DNA from: Spongilla lacustris
Taxonomy: Eukaryota; Porifera; Demospongiae; Spongillida; Spongillidae
DNA length: 64,000 nt
Reading direction: 5' to 3'
NCBI GenBank assembly: GCA_949361645.1
Contig: OX442433.1
Location: 7,655,152 to 7,719,151, forward strand
Of the stretch, positions 11,797 through 21,634 are shown piece by piece. The translations under genes were made by a program, and so were the position numbers. The notes below the pieces were generated by a model that saw only the letters and a list, made by a program, of their open reading frames with translations, searched no databases and was not told where the DNA came from. Within the stretch, counting starts at the first letter, position 1. Each line of letters starts with the position of its first letter.

Positions 11797-13104
11797 TAAA
11801 TGATATTACAACAGAGCCTCTACTAGTCGATAGTTATTTAATTGAGTGGGATTACCATGCACATTCCACACAGGCGCGCTGGAAGGAGCTTACTATCAGA
11901 GCCTCTATTAGTCTAAGCATCACCACGAGGGTACATATCACCATAAAAGTACATATCATCACCATGAGGGTATACATATCTTTGGAACGCCAAACTGGAC
12001 AAAATTATATCCTCGTTCGCAACGATCATGACTATCGAATCGATCCTTTGCGATCATCGGATCGATTGTCCAGCTAGCGCATTGCAGTGGAGCTGATCAT
12101 ATTATCCTAATACCACCCAAACCCGCGACCGGATCCGGTTTCTTACAGAATTTAGGAGTCTGACCATTTAAATAGGGCATTTTTTAAAAAGCATGCTTTC
12201 TTTAAAATATCATATGTAGCGCGCGAAGGTATACAGACCAGTCGAGATGAGAACAATTCAGTGACCTGTGCCTACTTTGCAAATTTTAACAGTACTAGTT
12301 ATACCACAACACGGATACCAACCTGGTATACGTAGTAGCTGGTACCCCCACGGCCGCGGCATGTCTTATGTAGGTATATATGTAAAATACGTTAGAACGG
12401 ATTGAACCCTAGCACTTGAGGTTACACGTCAGCTATAGCTCGAGCGCCTGATATCGATCCGGCCGTGCTTGCGGTCACAGGATTTTTTAATCGTGAAGAT
12501 GTGCTGTGTAGAAACTTAAGCAAATCTATGCATGCATGAGAGGATCGTGTATGTTGTTTCAATTATAAGGTTACCCCCGTGTAAAATCCAATCACTGACA
12601 CATCGAACCAACCCATGTACACACGTGCATGTACATTAATTTTGTTGCACCGGCCTAGGAATCTTTGCATGTTGATTGCGGGTAAAAACTGACCTAGTCG
12701 ATTACATAAAACAGATTGCATGCAATGCCATGTTTGTAAATCAGTTATACCTTTCTCCCAGGCTCAATCTCAACCCGCGGCTCCACTTTGATGCAATGCA
12801 TACCTTGATTTATAGGGGTAATCATAGTATATTATTTTTAAAAAAACATTACGAAACGGCAATTAGCGGCGCGGCGGAAGAATTCTTTGCAACCGTTGAA
12901 CGGTGTATATAATATGCGAAAATCAATCTGGAACAATGTAAACCTCTCATTGATCCTTATCAACGTGCAAACAGTCAGAACAGCAAATAAAGCGATTCTA
13001 AGTTGCTGTTGGCACTGAACAATTACTGACTTTGCATGTCAATCAACAACGCTAATAGCATGCAGATGTGCTTGAATGCAGTGTACGAAAGCAAGTATCT
13101 ATGA
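11797..13104. other. Intergenic sequence downstream of CIP2A, no gene recognised
   Basis: After the CIP2A stop there is a short near-direct repeat (CAGAGCCTCTACTAG at about 11812 and CAGAGCCTCTATTAG at about 11898) and a pair of ATCACCATGAGGGT-like words near 11930-11970. The rest (12000-13100) is unique-looking sequence with moderate CpG. No exon-like blocks with matching splice sites were found, nor a recognisable protein. An open frame at 12676-12912 has no recognisable motif. Confidence 0.5.
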
Positions 13105-13431
13105 ATGCAGCAAACGTTGTCAAAATGCCTTCACGGGAAGAAAGAATTAAGAATACCTCCAAAATCGAGACTACGAGTTAGAGTCCTCCCGGGTTCGGTG
13201 AACAAAGGCGGGCGTCTGCTCGTGACATCTACCAGAGATAATATATATCTCTGCATCTACAGAGCAAATCTGGAGTCAAACCGAGCTTCTAAGAGGTGGC
13301 GACAGGAAAAGAATTCTGTTGCCGTGCGAGCTTCTAAGAGGCGGCGTTATGAACTGAGCTCAGACGAGAAACGAGCTCCTAAGAGGCAAAGCTTGGCGCG
13401 TGAGTTTCGATCGCACAGGAAAAAGTTATAA
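13105..13431 (+). CDS. Basic 108-residue ORF, unknown (possible transposon fragment)
   Basis: The predicted peptide is strongly basic and contains three spaced copies of R-A-S/P-K-R (RASKRWRQEK, RASKRRRYEL, RAPKRQSLAR) in its last 50 residues, each followed by a similar polar stretch. Basic repeats of this kind are found near the N-terminus of some Helitron-like and other transposon proteins, but I cannot assign it to a family. Its end overlaps the left arm of the inverted repeat beginning at 13413. It may be a genuine exon, a transposon remnant or a chance frame. Confidence 0.3.
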   Translation: MQQTLSKCLHGKKELRIPPKSRLRVRVLPGSVNKGGRLLVTSTRDNIYLCIYRANLESNRASKRWRQEKNSVAVRASKRRRYELSSDEKRAPKRQSLAREFRSHRKKL

Positions 13432-13697
13432 ACGTCCAGCCTGGATTTCTTAGGCTGGTTTTCAACAAAACCCCATCCTAATAGCGTAAAAACCATCCTG
13501 GGATTGAACATCCGGGTGGGAATAGTGTAAAATCCATGTTGCTTTAGCCTGGTTTTGTCGAACAAAACCCGTACCCACGTTGAAGTATGAATATAATCAT
13601 TACCTCAACATGGTTTTTGTTCGACAGAACCAGGGTAGAACCATATCTATTCCCACCCTGGAAAATCCTTGCTGGACGTTTATAACTTTTCCCTGTG
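13413..13697. mobile_element. Short foldback element, about 285 bp
   Basis: The left terminus CACAGGAAAAAGTTATAAAC then GTCCAGC is mirrored at the right by GCTGGACGTTTATAACTTTT then CCCTGTG. Inside, GGTTTTGTCGAACAAAACC-type words repeat in both orientations (about 13455 and 13550-13635), so the interior can also pair. It is non-coding and resembles a MITE. Target duplication is not clear. Confidence 0.75.
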
Positions 13698-13885
13698 ATC
13701 TAGAACAGCTGCAAATGTAACATAACTGTAAACATTGTGTTGCTAGGCAATAAATATGGGAATTTCAACGGCTGGATTTTGTCATACAATCGTATTTACT
13801 TGTACATTGTATCAGTATGTACGGGTTGCAAAAGTACATGTACACCTGTATACTACTAATGCTAGTAGTCACTTATTTAATAAAC

Positions 13886-14176
13886 AAGATATAAAAACAT
13901 TCTCTCTGAGAAAGTTAGTGGTATATAGGATTTGAAGGCAATGGTGGTGGTGTAATAAGGAAGGGAACAAGGGATCAACGATGGTACAATTTTTTTGAAT
14001 AGTCCTATATTTAGCAACGTAAAATGTACGTACTATAAAGTGCTAAATATAGGACTATTCAAAATTTTTGTACCATCGTTATCCCTTGTCCTCTTCCTTT
14101 TTACACCACCATTGCCTTCAATGCAAATCCTATATACCACTAACCTTCTCAGAGAGAATGTTTTTATATCTTGTAT
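13886..14176. mobile_element. Near-perfect palindromic MITE, about 290 bp
   Basis: CAAGATATAAAAACATTCTC at the left end is matched by the reverse complement ending at about 14176. The arms stay paired through GTGGTATATAGGATTTG, AAGGCAATGGTGGTG and TGAATAGTCCTATATTTAGC, leaving only a very short loop near 14030. Partial copies occur at 10262-10460 and 47070-47120. It has no coding capacity. Confidence 0.88.
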
Positions 14177-14238
14177 TGATATAAATTCCAGAAAGCATCA
14201 AATGATTATATAATAACATATATATATACAAGAATGCA

Positions 14239-14590
14239 GTATATGCATGTACAACTGAGTGCATTGTATGCATCAATGCAGTACGTCTGAATGCAGTACA
14301 TGTGCTAACGCTCTGACAGCATCAAAGCAATGTACGTGTGAATGCAGTATGTACATTTATGCTGCTGTTACAATATATAAATACACCTATATTCGAATAC
14401 ACTGTACGTGTGAATGCAGTATATGTCTGTTACGGCTGTCAATGCATCATAATGTAAGCAGGTATATTTGAATGTATTGTAGGTGTGAATGTGTTGTAAT
14501 GCAGGTATCAATGAATGCAGCAAATGCACATATATTCTCATCCTTTGAGTGAATGCAGTATGTGTTACAAACCATATAGAGTCCATGCAA
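14239..14590. repeat. Degenerate tandem repeat built on GTGAATGCAGTAT
   Basis: The words TGAATGCAGTA(C/T)ATG, GTGAATGCAGTATGTAC and GTGAATGCAGTATATGTC recur at irregular spacing of roughly 25-60 bp, with variants such as TCAATGCAGTACG. The array is old and degenerate. The apparent open frames on both strands here come from the repeat and are not supported as genes. Beyond it, 14591-15462 is AT-rich and without recognisable features. Confidence 0.65.
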
Positions 14591-15462
14591 TGATAGAAGG
14601 GTCAAATAAACCAATTATGAAAATGGATGCAATACAATTAAGATAATAAAGAAATCAATGATATACTATTGGGCCAAAGGATGCAGATATTCATAGGCTT
14701 AATTAGGGTCATTGAGTAAATTAGATAACTTTAAATTGACTGGTTTAATCATGTCATTGAGTATACAATTTAATAATGGAATAAAATGATTACAGACATC
14801 CACAATGAAAAGGTTCTTTAGGAGGATAAATTGCAAAGTAAAAGGGATTCAACTATCCGAAATACTATAGCCACCAATAACAGAATGAAGATGAATATAA
14901 TTAATAATACCATTACTTGCTGACATTATATGCAGGAATGAAAAGTTATAAAATGGGTACAAATATCAAGGTACAATGGCCATTAAACAATGACAGTTCA
15001 AATGAAACAAGATACAATATATCAGAAGATCATGTGCAGCAGTGTTATTGGTTTAACTTGTTATAAAAATAACAAAAAATATATGTATTCATCATACGTA
15101 CGCATCCCAATCATCTGAAAAAAGGTCAGGTGGCTTCAGATGATATATCATCAAAGAAAAAAAAACCGGCCGGTGGTTATCTGATCACTTGTACTCAGTA
15201 AACACACCCATGACCTCTTTGCATTTGTTTCTTATTCCTTTTTACATTTACCTACTGAGTAAACACTTCTGACCTCATTGCATTCACTCCTTTCTACACT
15301 TACCTTCTCTTTCAACGACGTTCCTTGCCAATAAAGCCTGCCAGCCTCATTGGAAGCCGGCTGACCCAATCATTTGACACCGAGCAGTGTTAGTCTGACA
15401 TCACGAGCATGCTGTCGGTCACTTGAAACCTTTACTTCCCCTTACTTATGGTTTTACATTCA

Positions 15463-15947
15463 CCTCCCTCCCTCCCTCCCTCCCTCCCTCCCTCCCTCCC
15501 TCCCTCCCTCCCTCCCTCCCTCCCTCCCTCCCTCCCTCCCTCCCTCCCTCCCTCCCTCCCTCCCTCCCTCCCTCCCTCCCTCCCTCCCTCCCTCCCTCCC
15601 TCCCTCCCTCCCTCCCTCCCTCCCTCCCTCCCTCCCTCCCTCCCTCCCTCCCTCCCTCCCTCCCTCCCTCCCTCCCTCCCTCCCTCCCTCCCTCCCTCCC
15701 TCCCTCCCTCCCTCCCTCCCTCCCTCCCTCCCTCCCTCCCTCCCTCCCTCCCTCCCTCCCTCCCTCCCTCCCTCCCTCCCTCCCTCCCTCCCTCCCTCCC
15801 TCCCTCCCTCCCTCCCTCCCTCCCTCCCTCCCTCCCTCCCTCCCTCCCTCCCTCCCTCCCTCCCTCCCTCCCTCCCTCCCTCCCTCCCTCCCTCCCTCCC
15901 TCCCTCCCTCCCTCCCTCCCTCCCTCCCTCCCTCCCTCCCTCCCTCC
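15463..15947. repeat. Uninterrupted (CCCT)n microsatellite, about 121 units
   Basis: About 485 bp of perfect CCCT/TCCC tetranucleotide with no interruption that I can see; the other strand is (GGGA)n. All three frames are open, which creates long PPSL- and GREG-repeat peptides that are not genes. The G-rich strand has one G3 run every four bases and should form G-quadruplexes. The assembled length may not be exact for such a tract. Confidence 0.97.
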
Positions 15948-18808
15948 ACTTTGCCTTTGTCAGAACACATCTACAAACAGGGTACATGAACACTCTCCAT
16001 AAAAAAAAAACTGCAACTACACATGAGGAGTGTTCTCCTGGCATCTGTGGCATGACTTTCACTTTCTTTCCCCACACCTTCCGCAGTGATAGGTTCCGTT
16101 CCACTACACTGCACACTTGGCTGTGTTCCAGTTTCTGCACCTACACATTGCACCAGTGCTCCACTCACTCCCCGTGAAGCCTCTGCTGCATCTTTCTAAG
16201 CTTAACGGTCTCACACTTGGGGACCCATTGGGGCAGCTTTTGCACGCCTCACTCTCTTGTATAAATCTCACCTACACAACCTCACTCTCTCCTATAAATC
16301 ATAACTCGCATCACTAGTGAACTCCTCACATCGTTCACGTGCCTGAATGCACTTTTGCAATTTTTAAAGCCAGAATCACTGCCATTGTCAGGTTAGTCCT
16401 TCCCATCACAATGAGTGTGAACAGAGGGCAGTCCTATGCAGGTCATTTGGTGCAATGGGAGGCGCCTGTTACATTCAACTCCACACTTGTACGCGTCTCA
16501 GATAATGCACCCACACATCACTGACATCACACACACCCAGGGAGGCACTGCTGCATTTTTCTAACCACCCCTTCCCTTGCAACAGGCCTGTCTACTGGGC
16601 ATGCACGTGTGGCCAGTTCGGTCTGCTTTTGGGGAGCCACTTGTGGGAGGGTACACCGTAGCAGCCCCCATTGCATACTGGATGTGGCACCACACCCTTG
16701 AGATCCTTGTCCGCTTCTGGAAGTACTTATAAGGCTAATTTTATTAGCTCAATGTACACGTAGCTGTATTCATGTGTTTGAGCTTTTTTTTGTTATAAAA
16801 TGTGGTTGAGGTGGGTTATAAAATGGTTGAGGTGGGTTATAAAATGGTTGAGATGAGTTATAAAATGGTTGAGGTGAGTTTTAAAATGGTTGAGGGGGGT
16901 TATAAAATGACTTGCCAGCCTCTAATCCAGCTTCTGAGTCTTTGAGAACACAGGTAGCTGCCCTGCAGGGCCTTGGGCTAGTACTGGTACTGAATCTTAG
17001 TTATTAACTTCTGCATTTTATTCTGCTGCCTTTTATTTATTCCTATTTATTCTACCTGCCTTATATTAAAAAAATCGGGTTTATGCAAGCGGTAAACACG
17101 ATGTAAACATGAGGTAAAGCTCAGGTTTATATATATTTACTTATGAAGCAAACCTGATGTTTATGCAATAGTGTAAAGGTGGTAAAGTCTGGTCGATTCG
17201 AGCAGACATTTTTTATGTCAGAGTTTTGAAGACTCCCAAACCGTCCAGTTGCTATCGAAAACATTAAAAAGAGAGAATACGAACTTCGATTTCGGGAGAT
17301 TGAGCGAACTTCATTTCACTAAAATCGCCCTCTCTTCAACATGAGGCTTGGGTAGCTACAGGCTTCAGCAGCTGTGGCTACAGCTCTAGCTTCCCCTGTG
17401 GCATTGGCTATGTATGAGGCTTCGAAGGTGTCCACACAAGTAAAGTTCCAAACATAACACTGGCCAGACTTCCATGGGGCAATGGAACAACTATCAGGTC
17501 ACTTGCCATCTGATCTGTTCAGGATATAAAACTTTATTAGTGATGTAGGATTTGTAGAAAGCATAATATTAGTAAGGAAACAAGGAATTTCGGCTAGTAT
17601 GCATTCATTAAATTATAACTATTACAGACCTACATTATTGATAGCCTGTTAGCTCCCTAATCATCTCCTCCCTCTGCTTCTATCCTTGTACTTAGGAGGT
17701 CATACAATGGTTCTTCCCCAAAGGCCCAACTGCTAGGGGGTAACTCATAACTGACCAAATGCTCAGGGGATATACACTACATAAATATCAACTACTTCCA
17801 GCAGTAGAATTGATTTGAATTGTAGAAGTTTTTAAGTAGCAAAGGGCTTAAATAATCTATCAGATTAGAACTGTCAATACAATCAAACATAACGCTGAGA
17901 TTGGATAGCATCTGGCAATATATAATAGCATCGAAATTATTGAAATAAAATTTCATTGCTTTACTTTGCTTTGATGTAAGAATCCTTGCAGCTGCTGTAA
18001 TATGTGATACATTGTAAATTGCGAAACACTGTTACCTACCAGTGGATGATTTTTAAAACCTTTCTTATCAATGAACCACTCTTCCTGCATTCCAGGATAC
18101 CACAGGTTGAGATGATGACATGAATTATTTTTTGTTAAATCTGAGTACTTAGTCAACAACCCATTTCAAGTAGTAGACAAAAAAGCTATTTGCAATGCCG
18201 CATTACCAACTGAAGTTGTCACCATTTGTTGATCTGACCTCTCTGATTTCAGCCCTTAGTTTCTTGGGCCCACACTCTTCCTCCACATCTTAACTGATGC
18301 ACTGACATCTCTCATCCAAACTGCAAGCCTGTCAAGTTAATCTCAGCAGATTGTAACAGCAAGGATTACAACACCTCGTGTTACAATGTAACATGAGGTT
18401 TTGTAATCCCATCGTAATGAAATGTCAGGCCTAGCCGAGCCCACTGCTGCTGGTTAACCATCAACATTTAGCAGTAGAGTGATATAATGCCCTTGGTTCC
18501 ATGGTAATATTAGTAACTGCATTGACCCTTATGGTTTTGACATCATCATCATAGCACATACATGTATGAATACATAACCTGTATATATATATATATATAC
18601 TCAGACTATCTCCCCACAGACGTGCTGATCAGGCGCCAAACTATACCAGCATTCTAATTCATATATATGTATTACGCCCCATGAAGCATTACATCCGAGA
18701 TATATAATACTCCATGGAGCATTACATCTGAGATTCATAACAACGTTTCATGGAGCATTAAAATTTAGCTGAAAAGGACTACAATTATGAATACATAACC
18801 TGTATATA
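15948..18808. other. Sparse region with a 21-bp minisatellite, no clear gene
   Basis: 16795-16912 holds five copies of a 21-22-bp unit, TTATAAAATGGTTGAGGTGG. Short direct repeats of CTCACTCTC and TATAAATC occur at 16250-16300. 17050-17340 contains AT-rich sequence with GGTAAA and GTTTAT words. An open minus frame at 17953-18159 (containing LWYPGMQEEWFIDKKGF) looks somewhat protein-like, but I cannot assign it and it lacks splice support. A short (TA)n lies at about 18583-18599, and CATAACCTGTATATA occurs twice (18570s and 18790s), just left of the giant element. Confidence 0.6.
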
Positions 18809-18983
18809 CAGGGTGTCCACGAATGAACGCAACGCTTTTGAACGCGAATAACTTTTGACAGGATGAAGAAAAAAATCTCATATTTTGAAACCAAGTTGGT
18901 CGGTTTCCTCAAAATTTTTTACATCCATTTAATTTATACATTATTAATCATGCTAATTAATTTTAATAAGCACAACAAATTAA

Positions 18984-19583
18984 CTCTTTGACCGCCAAGT
19001 GCATATATATATATACTAAAAATTAATTCGCGTTAACCGCCAAGTGCATATATATATGCACACATATAGAAAACCAGTCTGTGTCGCTCGCTTACACGCT
19101 CCGTGTACCAATAAGCCCTAGTGGCATAGAGCTATGACCGGAGCGTTGGTTTTTAATTGAAAGGAAAGCGGGAACGAACAGCTGCAGCTGTACAGGTAAT
19201 GGCATCTCTATCGTCACCAGCAGCTTCGAATTAGCACCCGTTTTTTCTACTAAAACATGGGCGAGCGAAGCCTTTTGAAACGTCTGGACGTTAGATGTAA
19301 CAACAAGGGATAGAACTATGGTGTTTTTATCGACTGTTTCGTAATATGCGCAATATACGGCTTCGAATCCCTGCCCGCTTCGCTCGACCTAAATCGGGTC
19401 TTGTTAGCTGCCGATTTATCATAAAACACTCTTCTATCGTAGATAGTATCTTTTTAAGGAGGCTAACCGCGAGATTCTTCGAGAACAGCGACTACTAGGC
19501 AACGGCCGTACGGGTAGCCATAATTAAAAACATTACTGGCAAATAATCAATTAACTACGTTATCCGTGTTGACGGTCAAAGAG
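18984..19583. mobile_element. piggyBac-like non-autonomous element (TTAA target)
   Basis: Exactly 600 bp between two TTAA copies (18980-18983 and 19584-19587). The termini are CTCTTTGACCGCC on the left and GACGGTCAAAGAG on the right. The opposite arm of the giant foldback (about 38620-38640) has the empty site with a single TTAA, which fixes both boundaries. A subterminal block ACCGCCAAGTGCATATATAT occurs twice near the left end. Internal sequence is relatively CpG-rich and has no long open frame. TTAA duplication is the hallmark of piggyBac-type elements. Confidence 0.88.
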
Positions 19584-20660
19584 TTAACTGATTTTGAAAG
19601 TTCGTATGTGTTCACATATCGATTGTGAAGCTTCGTTCAAAATATTGGATTTTTTTCCACATTCACACGATCCACTACTTATTTCTTTTCGCGTACGCAT
19701 GCGCACACGACCTCGTCCCAAGACTTATTTCGTGATTTAATAAACAGTCTCAGTCACGTGATACAATTCGGAGGCGGATCTTTTTTAAAAAGCAATGCCC
19801 CACCTCCTACGTGGGTGTTACGAGTCACCAAGTGCTAATTACATGTTTACATCCAATGTGGTGCGCACCAATTAGCACAATCGTACAGACAGACACTACT
19901 ACGGGCTGATAAGAATTTGACATGCAATGCCATTCTGTGAGTTAGGAAACGGAGACGCACACGTGTATACACGCGTGTGTAATCAAATCAAATCTAAGAT
20001 TACAGCTCTCTCGGAGCTAATAGCCTACAGCAGCACACAGTACATATCTGATTTTGTCTCTTAGCTAGCTACGTAGCTAAGATCCCGTGGAGCCAAACCA
20101 ATGCTATGTATGGTTACTGCCTGTGCCGGATTAAAGGATACTCTTGTGTTATGTGAAGTGCCATTTAATACTCTAAGGAAAGCCTCATGTCATACATATG
20201 TGAAGGGTCAGAGAGCATTCAAGCCTCCAACCAGTAAAGTGATTAATTGTGCATGCTGTTAAGCTAGGTATTTGCTTTGTAAATCTAATATGGTGGTGCT
20301 TTCAACGTGAGCTTCTAGCTGTGAGTGTTATTAAGGTTAAAGGCACTCTCTGCTTAAAAATACACCTGCAGGTTTAGATGATAGCAAAGGTTGCAATTTA
20401 AAAGAAAAGTGGGTACAAGTTGCTTAATTATGTGTCAGTGTGTAGACCACCAATCTCAAAGCTAATATTGCAAGCCTCCAGCAAGGTTTTAGATAATTTG
20501 TTTTTCTAAAGAGAAGGTGTGCATTACTTTCAATGTTCATCCCAGATCTTTTTTTGTTGCTGCTTGTGTATGCATGGATGGCTCTTTTCTTTTTAAACAG
20601 ACAGTTGTGATATGAAGGGGTGCTTTTGTTAAAAATCACCAGCTAATGTTACAAGCCACC

Positions 20661-20814
20661 TGTAATAGAATAGTTAATTATTATTATTAGATTTAAGTGA
20701 CACGTGATTAGATTAGAGATTTTGGATGTGGCTTTGAGTGTACAGTGTGTTTTTGATCTGAGTTAATATCTGTTTGAATCGGGCTAGTTCTTGTGCTTCT
20801 ACTGAAATAACACA
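20661..20814 (+). repeat. 5' LTR of a truncated Ty3/gypsy element
   Basis: The block starts TGTAATAG and ends AACACA, giving the TG...CA form of an LTR (154 bp). It is followed at once by TGGTGTCAGAAGTG (20815-20828), which looks like a primer-binding site for a tRNA-Leu-type 3' end with one mismatch (from memory). The left boundary coincides with the point where this arm stops matching the opposite arm of the giant foldback. No 3' LTR is present. Confidence 0.7.
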
Positions 20815-20830
20815 TGGTGTCAGAAGTGAA

Positions 20831-21634
20831 ATGGAGTTTTTGAAAGCGCCTAGTGAGCTCGACCTCTCTACCACGGACAGTATTTCAATTCAGGAAAAAT
20901 GGCGGAAATGGAGACAAGCAATGGAGTTATACTTGCAATTCAGTATGTCAGAGAAGACTGAAAAAGAAAGGTGCGGCGCCTTTTTGTATCTGATTGGTCA
21001 GTCGGGTAGGGACGTTTACAACACCATGACGATAACTAACGCGGAAAAGGACAAGTTAGATGTGCTATTCGCAAAGTTTGAGGAATATTGCAATTCAAAG
21101 CAGAATGTCACTATGGAGCGGTATAAATTTAATACGCGCAACCAAGGAAAGGAGGAGACAGTCAACCAATATGTTGTTGTACTAAAGTTGCTGGCAAAGA
21201 ACTGTAAATTTGGGATCCTAGAAGATGAAATGATACGAGATCGATTGGTATGTGGCATAACATCGGAGCGGGTGAAAGGACGTCTACTGAGAGAACGAGA
21301 GCTATCACTTGACAAAGCCATGTTGATCTGCCAAATAGAAGAGGAATCAAACAAGCAGATGAAACTTCTCAGTGAAGAAGGACCTGAAACAGTAGTGCAA
21401 GTTGTGAAACGAACCCCTCATTATGAAAAACCTGTCAGATCCAAACCTCTGGACAAAGAGGAACGGAAACATGTAAGTCAGCAGTCATGTGGCAACTGTG
21501 GCTTTACACATCACAGATCGCAATGTCCGGCTTTAGGAAAGAAATGTTATCAATGTGGACGGTTGAACCATTTTTCTTCAATGATTGGATTTAAAAGCAA
21601 TGTCACTGTATCCCATTGCAAGCCTGTTAGCTAG
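20831..21634 (+). pseudogene. Truncated Ty3/gypsy gag with zinc knuckles
   Basis: The frame opens at the ATG 3 bases after the primer-binding-like site (MEFLKAPSELDLS). It contains the retrotransposon-gag capsid core (W-R-Q-A-M-E-L-Y, LIGQSGRDVY, VNQYVVVLK, LAKNCKFG, IRDRLVCGI, LLRERELSL) and then a CX2C zinc knuckle (CGNCGFTHHRSQCPALGKKC). A second knuckle, CYQCGRLNHF, loses its last cysteine because retroelement sequence ends at about 21575. The remaining 20 codons are read from the palindrome arm. Protease, RT and integrase are absent. The opposite arm lacks the insert and keeps about 10 bp missing here, so insertion or truncation removed a little target sequence. Confidence 0.85.

Noticed and set aside
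15374..16177. 267-codon plus frame and overlapping GREG/PPSL-repeat frames
   Set aside because: All three frames of a perfect tetranucleotide repeat are open; flanks show no gene structure.
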